The notes under the pieces were generated by a model. That model saw only the letters and a program-made list of their open reading frames with translations. It did no database searches and was not told the origin of the DNA. Of a stretch of 64,000 bases of DNA, positions 35,931 to 46,548 are shown in pieces. This DNA comes from Strigamia acuminata (lineage: Eukaryota; Arthropoda; Chilopoda; Geophilomorpha; Linotaeniidae). The position numbers and the translations under genes were made by a program. Numbering within the stretch: position 1 is the stretch's first letter; each line of letters begins with the position of its first letter. The stretch lies in the NCBI GenBank assembly GCA_949358305.1, contig OX442318.1, positions 5,256,501 to 5,320,500 on the forward strand, read 5' to 3'.

Positions 35931-36752
35931 TTAATTTTTGAATGCAGCTACTGTAAACGCCGTGGTGCGGAGGTCACTGGGGAGATCATTCCAGAGGGTC
36001 GTGCATCTGTGGGGGAAAGTCTTGCTTAGGTATGTCGTACGCTCCACCGTGATCTCGAACTTGTGGCGACGAGACGACTGGTTATCCACGTCAGAGTGGT
36101 AAAATTTTATTATGGTATGGGCAGGATGAGCAGCATTACGGAGGACGTCTGCCGTGGCTGAGAGATCGTGTAGCAAGAGGAGGCTGTCCAGGGTCAGGAT
36201 CCCGAATTCGTTGCACACTGGGGTAATATGGTTATGACCAAAACGGTTAACCACGGTGCGGATGACTGCATTGTACGCCCATGTTGTGTTTCGAGTAGCA
36301 GTCGGCGAGGAGGGCCTAATCGGGGGCAAATCTGGACTGGGCAGAGAGCTCAGGGTTTACCGCGGCAACTTGGGTCATGAAATTGTCGTCTACGTAGGAC
36401 CGGCTTCGCGACTGAAGAGGAAGTGACAGGACCGGTGTTGTTGCTGAATTATACAGTAAGGGACCAGTGGTTTGGACAACTCCACGAGTGATGGGATATT
36501 CGATCTGAGATACGTCACTAGCGTTGTGGAATGTCCTGTTCGAGAGGTAGGAGGTGAAGAGTTCGACTGGTCTAGGGCCAATGGCTTGGTTTCGGAGGCA
36601 ATTGAGGACATAGCGTTGGGGAGGAGTGTCGAATGCCTTCGACACGTCGGTTTTAGCGAGGTGGAGGGCTTTAGACTCGTCACTGCAGCGGGTGATGTCG
36701 AGGTACAGCGAAGCGATTAGCAGCTGGCACTCGAATCGGGACGGGTGCCGTA
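35931..36752 (-). pseudogene. CR1/Jockey-type LINE reverse transcriptase fragment (unit A)
   Basis: Minus-strand reading gives RT motifs: SKAFDTPPQRY (finger/palm), GPRPVELFTSYLSNR, ITRGVVQ, the catalytic YVDD in SRSYVDDNF, and a LINE C-terminal block ending CTTLWNDLPSDLRTTAF. Successive parts sit in different frames, so it is broken by indels and not functional. The 5' part is cut off by the duplication junction at 36752. Confidence 0.8.
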
Positions 36753-37500
36753 TTGGGTTTGCGAGTTACAAACTTAATCGCGCTTTGGAAAGGACTCAAT
36801 CTATTGCCGAAACATGTATTTCCAAGCGAGAAAATACCATCTTTAAGCGAAAAAGAGAGAGAACATTTTTCAATGGGATAAACAACTAGAGTACATACAG
36901 ATTGTAAAATACATGTGATAAATTACATACATACAGATTGTAAAATACATGTGATAAATTACATACATACAGATTGTAAAATACATGTGATAAATTACAT
37001 ACATACAGATTGTAAAATACATGTGATAAATTACATACATACAGATTGTAAAATACATGTGATAAATTACATACATACAGATTGTAAAATACATGTGATA
37101 AATTACATACATACAGATTGTAAAATACATATGATAAATTACATACATACAGATTGTAAAATTCATGTGATAAATTACATACATACAGATTGTAAAATAC
37201 ATGTGATAAATTACATACATACAGATTGTAAAATACATGTGATAAATTACATACATACAGATTGTAAAATACATGTGATAAATTACATACATACAGATTG
37301 TAAAATACATGTGATAAATTACATACATACAGATTGTAAAATACATGTGATAAATTACATACATACAGATTGTAAAATACATGTGATAAATTACATACAT
37401 ACAGATTGTAAAATACATGTGATAAATTACATACATACAGATTGTAAAATACATGTGATAAATTACATACATACAGATTGTAAAATACATGTGATAAATT

Positions 37501-37707
37501 CAGGGACAGATCTAGCACCGGGTTATTGGAGCTTGAGCCCCGGTTCCCCAAATTCTAGGGGCCCCTCGGAACTCTGGGCCATGTATTAAAAAAAAAAAGT
37601 CGCTAAAAAAAAGAAAAAAGAAGAAAGGTCGCTATTAAAAATTTTGAGACAGGGGCCCCGAAAAAACCTCAAGCCCCGGGGCCCCCGAAAAGCTACATCC
37701 TCCCCTG
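37501..37707. mobile_element. hAT-like MITE inside the 36-bp satellite, copy 1
   Basis: It starts CAGGGACAGATCTAGCACCG and ends TACATCCTCCCCTG. The 8-bp GATAAATT, which is part of the satellite unit, is duplicated on both sides (37493-37500 and 37708-37715), as hAT insertion predicts. Confidence 0.85.
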
Positions 37708-37864
37708 GATAAATTACATACTGTACATACAGATTGTAAAATACATGTGATAAATTACATACATACAGATTGTAAAATACATGTGATAAATTACATACAT
37801 ACAGATTGTAAAATACATGTGATAAATTACATACATACAGATTGTAAAATACATGTGATAAATT

Positions 37865-38070
37865 CAGGGACAGATCTAGCACCGGGTTATTGGAGCTTGA
37901 GCCCCGGTTCCCCAAATTCTAGGGGCCCCTCGGAACTCTGGGCCATGTATTAAAAAAAAAAAGTCGCTAAAAAAAAGAAAAAAGAAGAAAGGTCGCTATT
38001 AAAAATTTTGAGACAGGGGCCCCGAAAAAACCTCAAGCCCCGGGCCCCCGAAAAGCTACATCCTCCCCTG
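37865..38070. mobile_element. hAT-like MITE inside the 36-bp satellite, copy 2
   Basis: It is identical to copy 1 except for one G fewer in a G run near 38043. It has the same GATAAATT flanks and the same neighbouring ACATACTGTACATAC variant, so it arose by amplification of the satellite with the element already in it, not by a second insertion. Confidence 0.85.
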
Positions 38071-38190
38071 GATAAATTACATACTGTACATACAGATTGT
38101 AAAATACATGTGATAAATTACAGTAGTCATCCAGTTTACACAAATGTTACAGACAGTAATGAAATTTCTTATTCGGATATTTAGCAAATT

Positions 38191-41100
38191 TCAGTTAAAT
38201 CGAGTACTTGAACGCAATTGAATGAAAGAAATTATTCGGTTACGCACGATGTGCATTAGAACGAACAGAGAAAATCCAAGGGTGAGGCCCATTGCATTTC
38301 CAACGTCGGAGATCAAAGTTCCAAATGAATACAGAAATTCTTCTTTTATGAACTCAACCTTATTTGTATATATGCTGAATATTGCGGCGAACAGAGGAGG
38401 CTCAGTTGCATATGCAGTACTGAATGTAGTAAATTTGTAAGTCAATATGTGACAAGGTTGTGCACATGCGCATTCCTTTTCAACATCAGTTGATGAATGA
38501 ATTTTGTAATACAATGTGCGCACACCTTTGGCCATTGATGAAGAATTGCATGTAATCGTGTTCTCCTTTATGGCAAATGGCATGCTAGTAAAAACAATGC
38601 AAAAGTATCGGTAAATTAGTAATGCAGGTAATGCAGGTTTTCTTGTGACCATGTAGATGTGGATAGGTATCGTCTTTTGTGTGCAGGGATATAGGCGATT
38701 ATATTTTGGTCACGCTAGTCACCAAAGGCCCCATGCAACAGTACGGGTATCACTTCTTGATGATTAGGGGCCCTTCATAAGGGAAGGGTAAGATAACCTT
38801 TTTTGATTTCCTAGCACGAGGTAATATTTACACTAAATTTCTGTTAGATTTTCTCTTGCGAATGTATTCATTCTTTATACATAAATATCTGACCTGCAGA
38901 GTTGGAGTTTTTTCACTTTGTTTGCCAGACAACTTTGTTTGCAATGGTCATATTCACTCGTATTTGAAGTACATGGGTTGCGAACGGTGTTCAATTGTTG
39001 CATCTAACACACCAGAAAGAAGAATTATTAAATCACAACATGTTATTTATCGGACATTGTATATTATTGTCCAATGTATTTACCTTTAATATTTTAAATA
39101 AAATTGCTGTTAGTCGTGATGATGGAAGTTCCATTTTGAATAGATTTGGGAAATTAGGATCTCCAGGTGGACTGAAATAGATCTGAAATAAAAGATGAAA
39201 GCTATTTAGACTGAAAACTTGACAATTGAAATTGTCCTTACATTCAAAACGTCTGGTTTGCAAATGTTATTCACTTCATTTAGCATAATTACAGCTGAGG
39301 ACATACTTGAATACTTTTCTGGTGCTTTCAAATTTGAAAAATTTTTAGATAATAAAATTAAAGAATTCATGTCAAGGGTGATTACCAAATGAATGTTTCA
39401 TGCAAACACCATCCGTGTAGTTTAATGTGGTCATGAAACCTTGAAGTATGTCAAGAAAGCTAAACTGAAAAATGTGTACAAGTCAATAAGACAGTGGCAA
39501 AATAATTTCTCGTATCCCGTGTCAAAGTATACTAAAATGCACCCATTACTATTGTAAACATTTGCTACGGCCCCAAAAAAGACAAATGTTTATTTGAAAC
39601 TGAAAATTAGTGCCATTGGATGTTTTGAAATCGTGTGGAAAGTGGGGAGCTTGTGACCGATTGCCGGTCACTGCAACACACTCACCCGCATGGCCAGTCT
39701 AACCCCACACCGCCAAATGGAGTTGATGGTTGAGGGATAGTGACCCCAATGACATCACATCTGGTCAGTGGTCACTACCCAACAACCAATGGGAAAAGAT
39801 TCTCATACTCATGGTGCAAGAGTGGACTATAAAAGGCCCAACATCTTGTTTGGAGCCAGAGTTAGTTAGGAATAGCTACGGTTCGCACTTAACACTTCTC
39901 CGCTCTTTTTTACCATGGTGATACTCAGGGAATGTGCAAGTAAGCCATTCCCAGTTCTGTGATATTTCCCTGGGACTGAGTCCTGAATGAACAACTGACC
40001 GACCACACTGCTCACAGGTTATTAACCCTAACCACACGTGCCATGTGGTCGCAGGTGCGCTGCAGTAATGCAGCAGTAGCAATTGGAGAGGCGTGAGAAA
40101 CTGAATAAATGCCATAAACCATTATACTAAAGTGTCTTGTGTTAACTTCTATCAACATGTCGTGTGTCTGGGTCATACTAGTATATTGATTGCTCACATG
40201 ATACAGTTCAATAACAACCTACATCATCATGAAAAGGCAGCTTAAATTCGGTCCTGTTTATGAAATTTCTTTTCCACCATTAAAACTTTTATTATAATTT
40301 CACTCCCAAAATTGTTTGATTATTAGTTCCGTATTGTGGTGTATTGTCACCACATGAAATTGTTAATATAATTGTTAGGTTTTAAATGATGAAAGTTAGG
40401 ATTTTTATTAATGTCCGGACCACTCAGCTGTCCGGACAGTTCGATGTCCGGTCCGTACAGAGCGTTAAAGCACTGTTAAAACACTTTTAAAGTTTTTATA
40501 TTGACTTGTTTTCATTTAGTATACGAGTAGTAGTTTTATTTTTGCAGATTGGCCAAAAATGTAAGTTTTCACTCTGAACGTGATAGATAAATTGTGTAGG
40601 GAATAAAAATAAAGCATTATTTTGCACGTTTGACCTTCTGGTAAGAGTCGGCAAAGAGGGAGAACCGGGACAAATTTCTGGACTTGTGCTACCTGCAAGA
40701 CTTGGAGTCTGGATTCTTTTTTGGTGTATTTACAGATTTTAGGTATCAGGTGGCACCGTTACTCTGGAAATGGTTTTGAAAGATTTTCATCGTGATAAAC
40801 AAATTGTATCAACCAGCATTTTTTTTTTGTAAAGAGCCCGAAATTATTATTATTTTCCTAAGGTCTGGGTTCACTCTGCGGCGCTGCTTCAGGTCCCATT
40901 CAATTCAACTTGAATTTTTTTTAAAAGTAAGCAACTTACAAAGTATGTAATTATTGTATGCTCCAGCACTGCAGTTTGAAATTCCGTATTCCAAAGCGTC
41001 TCCAGTTGGATTTTATTGAAACCGATTAGATCATAAGCGTCGACTTCACAATTAGTAGATTTCATCTTGAGATACTGATCGAAATAGAGTTTCTTATTGT

Positions 41101-43750
41101 CATTGAGTTGTTCACTGTGTGGCCCTAGACAACTAATGATGTTTGGAAATGTGACGACTGTAGAGTCTTCAATGTCGACTACTTTCTGAATGGGTCCTGA
41201 TATATATCTATTTATTCTATCTTGCAGAATGTAACAACAGTATAGCGTGCAACTGAAATAAATTGCGTAAATCCATTTGCTTTTGCTTTCTGCCTTTTCC
41301 ATTTCAATTTGTTTAGCAAATCTTTTGAATCTTGTTTCATGTTTGTTAAAGTGTTTCTCAAATTTGTTAATGATGCTGTTCCGATTGTTCTTTTGCCATC
41401 TTTTATTTCTTTTTGCACAGCCAATTAGACAATCAATCAGAGAAAGTAGTGAAAATCCCAACCAAAGACCGAGATTCCCACCAAAGTCACAGATTAAACT
41501 GATAGAGTCATAAAGCCATCTTTCTTGAAACACGGTCATGTATTCATCAGATAAGTGGAAATTGAATCGAAGTTTGTTCAAGCGCGTTACATCTATTTGT
41601 AAAATGTAAATTTCACTTGTACAGCTTCTTGTACAGTTGTAGTCGTAAGTTGGTGTTATTCCTGTTAATCGATGCTTGTGTTTTCGTAATAATAAGTTGG
41701 TTTCTTCACTATCATTACAAGGATTGTCACATTGCTTCAAAAATGAATATGGCCTGCTAATAATTTTTTTATTTTTAACTTAAAAATTGTCTGTTTTAAT
41801 ATTTTCATTAAACTGTTGTTTGTGCCCCGATTAAGAAAGATAACATCTTTGGACCGAAGAATATAACTGTGTTTGTTATATTGATTCATTAACCCAAAGT
41901 GTCATCTTATTAAATAGAAAATTGTGAGAACTGAAACTTGTGAAGATGAAGCAACTAATGAGTTTATTTCAGGATGAATAATTTTAAAGAAGGGTTGGGC
42001 AAAGTACAAGAATTCGTTATTCGATATTATAACAATGAGGCGATATTAATCGATACTTCTAGGGATATTATTTGATGATGCATTTTATTGTTTAATTTCC
42101 ACAAAAATATGTATTCTTTAATCTGTAAAAGCAGAGTAGGGAAAGATAAACATGGTGTTGGCACCCTTCACTTCCCAACTACAAACTCATAGGGATTGGT
42201 TTGAGTAGAAAATTTCTTTGATAATATTACAGTAATAGGATCAAAACAACAGTTTGATGTACAGCAGCATTGTCTTACCAACAGGGATCAGTCTCGAACT
42301 CTTGCATGGTGTGGTGTATACCACATGATATAAACTCTTCGTTTGGCAAACACGGCTCTTTTTTAGTGCTCAAAAAGGAATACTGGAAAAAATTGCATTA
42401 ATACTGTACAGTGTGTGGTGTGGATAGAAGAGCCAAGAGTGAAGACGTGCCAAGATGAGCTGCCACGGTCCCAGCCACAGCAGAGACAACGGCTGACTCT
42501 GCTCCTCTCACCATTCACCACTGTGACGCTCAGTAGCAGGAAGATGTAGACCTTATCCAGTCACAATGCTTCTCTTGTAGTCTGTCTTCAATATCTTGCT
42601 TATTGACTTAGTAATTGGTGTTTTTCATGATATAGTACAGTACATTATAGAGTTAACCCAACCTATCCTTACGGATCTATTTCTGATTATGCCAAGCATC
42701 ATGTCAAGCAAACAAGTTCAGTAACTATTGATCTGTGCTAATTCTGTCCTAAATAAATAATATCTAGTGCAACCTTTATTCCTTAGCTTTAGTTTACTAA
42801 ATCACTATTTTACTTGTGTGACGGTGAAGCCAATAGATATTTGAACTTGTTTACGTGTAGCTAAAACGAATTGGTAATCAAATGATACATCCAATGAGAG
42901 CTGAAATGGAGTTTTGTAAAGTATAGAGTCAAATATCTGTGGAATAAACATTATTTGTATACTATACGTGATGCCTTTGAAAAGGATTAGACATCTCCAA
43001 TTTCAATGTCATTGTATGCTCAAAATGTTCCAATGATCTATTAACTAAGTAATAAATGTAACAGTTTACACAATGAAACGTACTGAAACCCACGAACTTA
43101 TAATTTGGCAATTTGATATTCAGTTCTAAGCACACTCAACTCTTTACTTGCGTACATATGCCAAAAGGTGTAAATTTGTGTTCCTGATTAAATCCCAAAG
43201 GTATGTTTGGCTATAACAACATACAAAAATAAAATTTATATACAAACATGAAAATGTGCACCTTACTCTGTAGTTAGTGCTTCCAAATGTTAACTTTTCA
43301 ATTAAATTGACACCGTTGTCCCAATCTAAAACTTCTGTTAGATTGAAATTCAATAACTTTATGAGTTCAGACAGACCTTCATTAAGTTTTTTTTTATTCA
43401 AATAGTTTATTGTGAAAAGTATTACCTGGTAAGCAAACAGACACTGGTGGGAATTGAAAGTGTTCCATTTGTTTCCGGTGTACATCGACAGCCTTTGGTT
43501 CTGTCAAGAAGTACGAGATGCGATCATGCATTTGGTACAAATAAATGAGAGAACAGAAGACGACGAAAAATCCCCAAAAAATACGAAATGTGCGTGAACG
43601 TGTGCGGTCTAGAAGGATGTAAAATTCTGGTGCTACATTCTTATCTTTATTGATAGACTCGACGATTGAAGATGTTATTGCACGGCGATGTCTTTTGAAT
43701 CCGCGTTGATTGACCATGGGATGTGTTCCGAATCTGTATGGATTGAACAT
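38191..43750 (-). CDS. Two-unit (concatenated) DEG/ENaC sodium channel, copy B
   Basis: Paralogue of gene A with the same structure. The first coding exon is 43426-43750 (MFNPYRFGTHPMVNQRG, TM1, FPPVSVCLPG). The fusion exon 40940-41756 is exactly the same length as in copy A and is uninterrupted: unit 1 TM2 (WLYDSISLICDFGGNLGLWL), basic linker, unit 2 TM1 (WIYAIYFSCTLYCCYIL) and TFPNIISCLG. Unit 2 exons matching 29263-29341, 29117-29199, 28959-29057 and 28757-28866 are found with intact frame and splice sites between about 38890 and 39476. The last exon is 38191-38584, ending in the TM2 with filter-like GFS and the tail SFIQLRSSTRFN. The unit 1 exon matching 33466-33552 lies at about 42810-42900, also intact. 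Many amino-acid differences from copy A but no disabling change in the exons I read. Confidence 0.85.
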
Positions 43751-43934
43751 CTAGATGGGAAAAAGTTTATATTAAAATATTAATATGCTGTTGTTTGAGT
43801 CACATGACCACTGAAGATGATCATTAGATTGAAAATTAAGAAAAATAAACAAATGCGTAAGCTTGCACTTACTGTTTTCCTATTCTTGCCCAACGGTTTA
43901 TGAGCAATAAAGGTTTAGATGGGATGTACTAAAC

Positions 43935-44150
43935 GTCAGGTGTCAGGTGTCAGGCATCGAGTGTCAGGCGTCAGGCGTCGAGTGTCAGGTGTCTGGAGTC
44001 GGGTTTCAGGTGTCAGGTGTCAGGCGTCGAGTGTCAGGTGTCAGGAGTCGGGTGTCAGGTGTCAGGTGTCAGGCGTCTGATTCCCCCTTTTTGCCAAAAC
44101 TAAACGTCAGGCGTCAGTCCGGTGTCCGTAGTCGATTAACTTTTTGCGTG
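43935..44150. repeat. VNTR of GTCAGGTGTCAGGC-type units (unit B)
   Basis: Counterpart of the unit A VNTR, with a different number and order of GTCAGGTGTC, GTCGAGTGTC and GTCGGGTTTC steps, followed by the shared CCAAAACTAAACGTCAGGCG module. Confidence 0.85.
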
Positions 44151-44236
44151 TATTTATGTTTTGTGTGTGTGTAGCACAAAAATTTAAAATAAAACAGAAA
44201 GTGATGTCATCAGTTGTTAAGTGATATTATACAGTA

Positions 44237-45041
44237 TAACTATGATATGACCAAAACGGTTAACCACGGTGCGGATGACTGCATTGTACGCCCATGTCGC
44301 CATGTCGTGTTTCGAGTAGCAGTCGGCGAGGAGGGCCAAGTCGGGGGCAAATCTGGACTGGGCAGAGAGCTCAGGGTTTACCGCGGCAACTTGGGTCAGG
44401 AAATTGTCATCTACGTAGGACCGGATTCGCGACTGAAGAGGAAGTGACAGGACCGATGCCTTTGCTGAATTATACAGTAAGGGACCAGTGGTGGTGTCTT
44501 GGACAACTCCACGAGTGATGGGGTATTCGATCTGAGATACGTCACTAGCGATGTGGAATGTCCTGTCCGAGAGGTAGGAGGTGAAGAGTTCGACTGGTCT
44601 AGGGCCAATGGCTTGGTTTCGGAGGCAATAGAGGATATAGCGTTGGGGAGGAGTGTCGAATGCCTTCGACACATCGGTTTTAGCGAGGTGGAGGGCTTTA
44701 GACTCGTCACTGCAGCGGGTGATGTCGAGGTACAGCGAAGCGATTAGCAGCTGGGAACTCGAACCGGGACGGGTGCCGTAGTGGATAAGAGGGGAGTGGC
44801 GTGAGAGAGTTGGGCGAATTTGCATGAGGATAGCATGGTCAGCAATCTTACACAGAGGAGGGAGAGAAGAGATGGGCCTAAAGTTCTTAATAGAAGTTTT
44901 GTCACCGCCTTTGTAGATGGGGGTGACCACGGCATGTTTCCAGATTGTAGGGTACGTGGAGGTGTCGATGATTAAGTTGAGAATGTTATGAAATAATCGG
45001 TTTGCCCCTGATTGCAAAAGGACAAAGTGGGGGTCCCTCAA
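44237..45041 (-). pseudogene. CR1/Jockey-type LINE reverse transcriptase fragment (unit B), longer and open
   Basis: The minus strand is open for about 270 codons. RT blocks run in order: VVTPIYKGGDKTSIKNFRPI, then TDVSKAFDTPPQRYILYCLR, GPRPVELFTSYLSDR, ITRGVVQ, and the catalytic SYVDDNF. Endonuclease and the 3' end are missing (it joins other DNA near 44237), so it is a fragment. It extends past the point where unit A stops. Confidence 0.82.
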
Positions 45042-45684
45042 TGAAGGATTGTTCCTCCTGGGCTAAACCAGATGTCAAAATGTGTGGCAAAGGATTATCC
45101 TTGTTTTTCGTACATTTTTGAAGAAAAAAATTTATTTTTAACAAATTCATTTTTGATTTCCTGGTCATCAGTCGAATTTTGGGAGGATGTGGGCGTTTGA
45201 AGTTTGTCTGGGAACACAAGAAAATTAATTCAGAAACCACGAATTTCATTTTCATAGACAAAAATTGTGGCGAATTCAATTAAGAAATAATACATTTAAA
45301 AAAAATAATCATTTGTGAGTTTGGTCGCGTTTCGGTTTGTGCATCGGTGCTAGTGCGATTCAAATATGGCTGTGCGGGTGAAACAACCGTAATCTAATAA
45401 TTCGGTTGGTATGAGTATTTGACACCAGAGGTCACTTTAATTCATGAGACCTTCTGAGTTCTGACATCATGTATTTTTCGTTGTATGATCTTGTCAAGTG
45501 TTTTCAAGTTCAGTCTAGTCAGTCTGGACTCAACATTCAATCGACCACTAAATCAGCTGTCAACTACAAAATTTACTACGGAATTTATTGTGCCTAGGTT
45601 TTAACAGGCACAAACATAGATAAGTACAAACAGCTTATATTCAAATAAGATAGTTGATTTGGTAATTTATTTTATATTAGCAAA
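45042..45684. other. LINE upstream remnant and 5' region of the copia-type gag gene
   Basis: Up to about 45110 the sequence looks like continuing LINE-derived DNA. From about 45300 it leads into the gag ORF. I looked for an LTR ending in CA before the ATG and could not define one. Confidence 0.4.
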
Positions 45685-46548
45685 ATGGCCGAGGAAAATC
45701 CAATAGACATCATTGGGTTCATTGGCTCCGTGGAAAAATTGACCGACAAGAATTTTGTCTTGTGGCGTATGCGTGTCCGTGCAATACTCAAATTGACGAA
45801 GGTGTGGAATGAAGTGATAATTGGAGCTCAACCTGCTTTACCTCCTCAAGAAAACCCTGGATTTGCTGCCGCACAGGCACTTTGGAAAACATGGGATGAG
45901 AAAAACTCTCAGGCTTTAGCAATTATTGTTCTGACTTTATCGGCGGAGCAAGCAGTGCGTTACAGCACGGAACTCGACGCCAAAGAACTTTGGACGAAGA
46001 TAGAAACCCGTATGGCCGTAAGAGCAGCCGAGCAACAGATTGCGTGTTTTTTCGAGCTGTCTAAACTTAGAATGGGGAAGTCCGAGGACGTTGACACTTA
46101 CATTGATCGAGCAGAAGCCATTGGAAATAGAAGCGCAGAGTCGGGCAAAGTCTTGACTCAACGAGAGATTGCATTTTATGTCCTACTTGGACTCAGACAG
46201 GAATTCGATCAAAATGTAAGAGCATTATGTGTGAATAAGGACTTAACCTTGGACGAAATTCGTGCCGAACTTAAATTCGAAGAAGAGCAATCACGTCGTC
46301 GTACTGGCACACAAACTGGCTATAAAGCAAAAGGCAAGAAGGGGACTTTTAAGTGTTATAATTGCAACAAGCCCGGGCATTTTGCAAGAGATTGCTGGAA
46401 GCCCAAACGTGACACAGAACGAGGCGACGACAATTCAAAAAGCAGCAATCGAGGACGTGGACGTGGTAAAAAGGAGAGCGACGTTGTGGTACAACGCTCT
46501 TCATTTAAGCGCGAGTTTACATTTCACACTATTCCTCAATTCAAATAG
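45685..46548 (+). CDS. Isolated Ty1/copia-type Gag (intact, no Pol)
   Basis: A single intronless ORF of 287 residues. The N-terminal part (IGSVEKLTDKNFVLWRMRVR, then VWNEVIIGAQPALPP and KNSQALAIIVLTLS) is the UBN2/DUF4219-type Gag of copia elements, which forms capsid-like shells. Near residue 224 is a retroviral-type zinc knuckle CYNCNKPGHFARDC (CX2CX4HX4C, 46354-46395), followed by an RGRGRGKK basic tail. In active copia elements Gag continues in frame into protease, integrase and RT. Here the ORF stops about 50 residues after the knuckle, no Pol follows, and a 3'UTR-like stretch with AATAAA near 46730 comes next. It could be a recent defective element or a gag-derived host gene; the intact frame does not decide this. 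Confidence 0.87.
   Translation: MAEENPIDIIGFIGSVEKLTDKNFVLWRMRVRAILKLTKVWNEVIIGAQPALPPQENPGFAAAQALWKTWDEKNSQALAIIVLTLSAEQAVRYSTELDAKELWTKIETRMAVRAAEQQIACFFELSKLRMGKSEDVDTYIDRAEAIGNRSAESGKVLTQREIAFYVLLGLRQEFDQNVRALCVNKDLTLDEIRAELKFEEEQSRRRTGTQTGYKAKGKKGTFKCYNCNKPGHFARDCWKPKRDTERGDDNSKSSNRGRGRGKKESDVVVQRSSFKREFTFHTIPQFK

Larger units (their letters stand above)
27826..36752. repeat. Segmental duplication, unit A
   Basis: Unit A holds the DEG/ENaC gene A, a VNTR, a palindromic mariner-like element and a LINE fragment, and is followed directly by unit B (36757-44780). The left edge (ATGCGAGTTAGAAACTTACT) recurs at 36757 as TTGCGAGTTACAAACTTAAT. The right edge cuts off the LINE RT sequence, which continues in unit B beyond 44780. 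Confidence 0.85.
36888..38120. repeat. 36-bp satellite expanded in unit B
   Basis: Unit ACATACATACAGATTGTAAA plus ATACATGTGATAAATT (36 bp) is present about 17 times at 36888-37500 and four more times at 37730-37864, with a last copy at about 38090. Unit A has only one copy (27952-27995). Copies are nearly identical, so the expansion is recent. Both strands stay open because 36 is a multiple of three; those ORFs are not genes. Confidence 0.95.
36757..44780. repeat. Segmental duplication, unit B
   Basis: Direct tandem copy of unit A. It starts at TTGCGAGTTACAAACTTAAT and ends in the LINE RT at GGGACGGGTGCCGTA, after which the LINE continues without a counterpart in unit A. It contains DEG/ENaC gene B, an expanded 36-bp satellite and a VNTR. 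Coding similarity between units is high but not perfect. Confidence 0.85.

Noticed and set aside
36870-37589. Long ORFs on both strands (over 200 codons) across the 36-bp array, and a possible CRISPR-like look
   Set aside because: The unit is a multiple of three without stops, so all strands stay open. There are no unique spacers between repeats, and the DNA is eukaryotic.
40020-40110. Extra gene in the DEG/ENaC B region (small minus-strand ORFs at 39876-40197)
   Set aside because: They lie in an intron of gene B, lack domains, and are not conserved in the matching intron of gene A.
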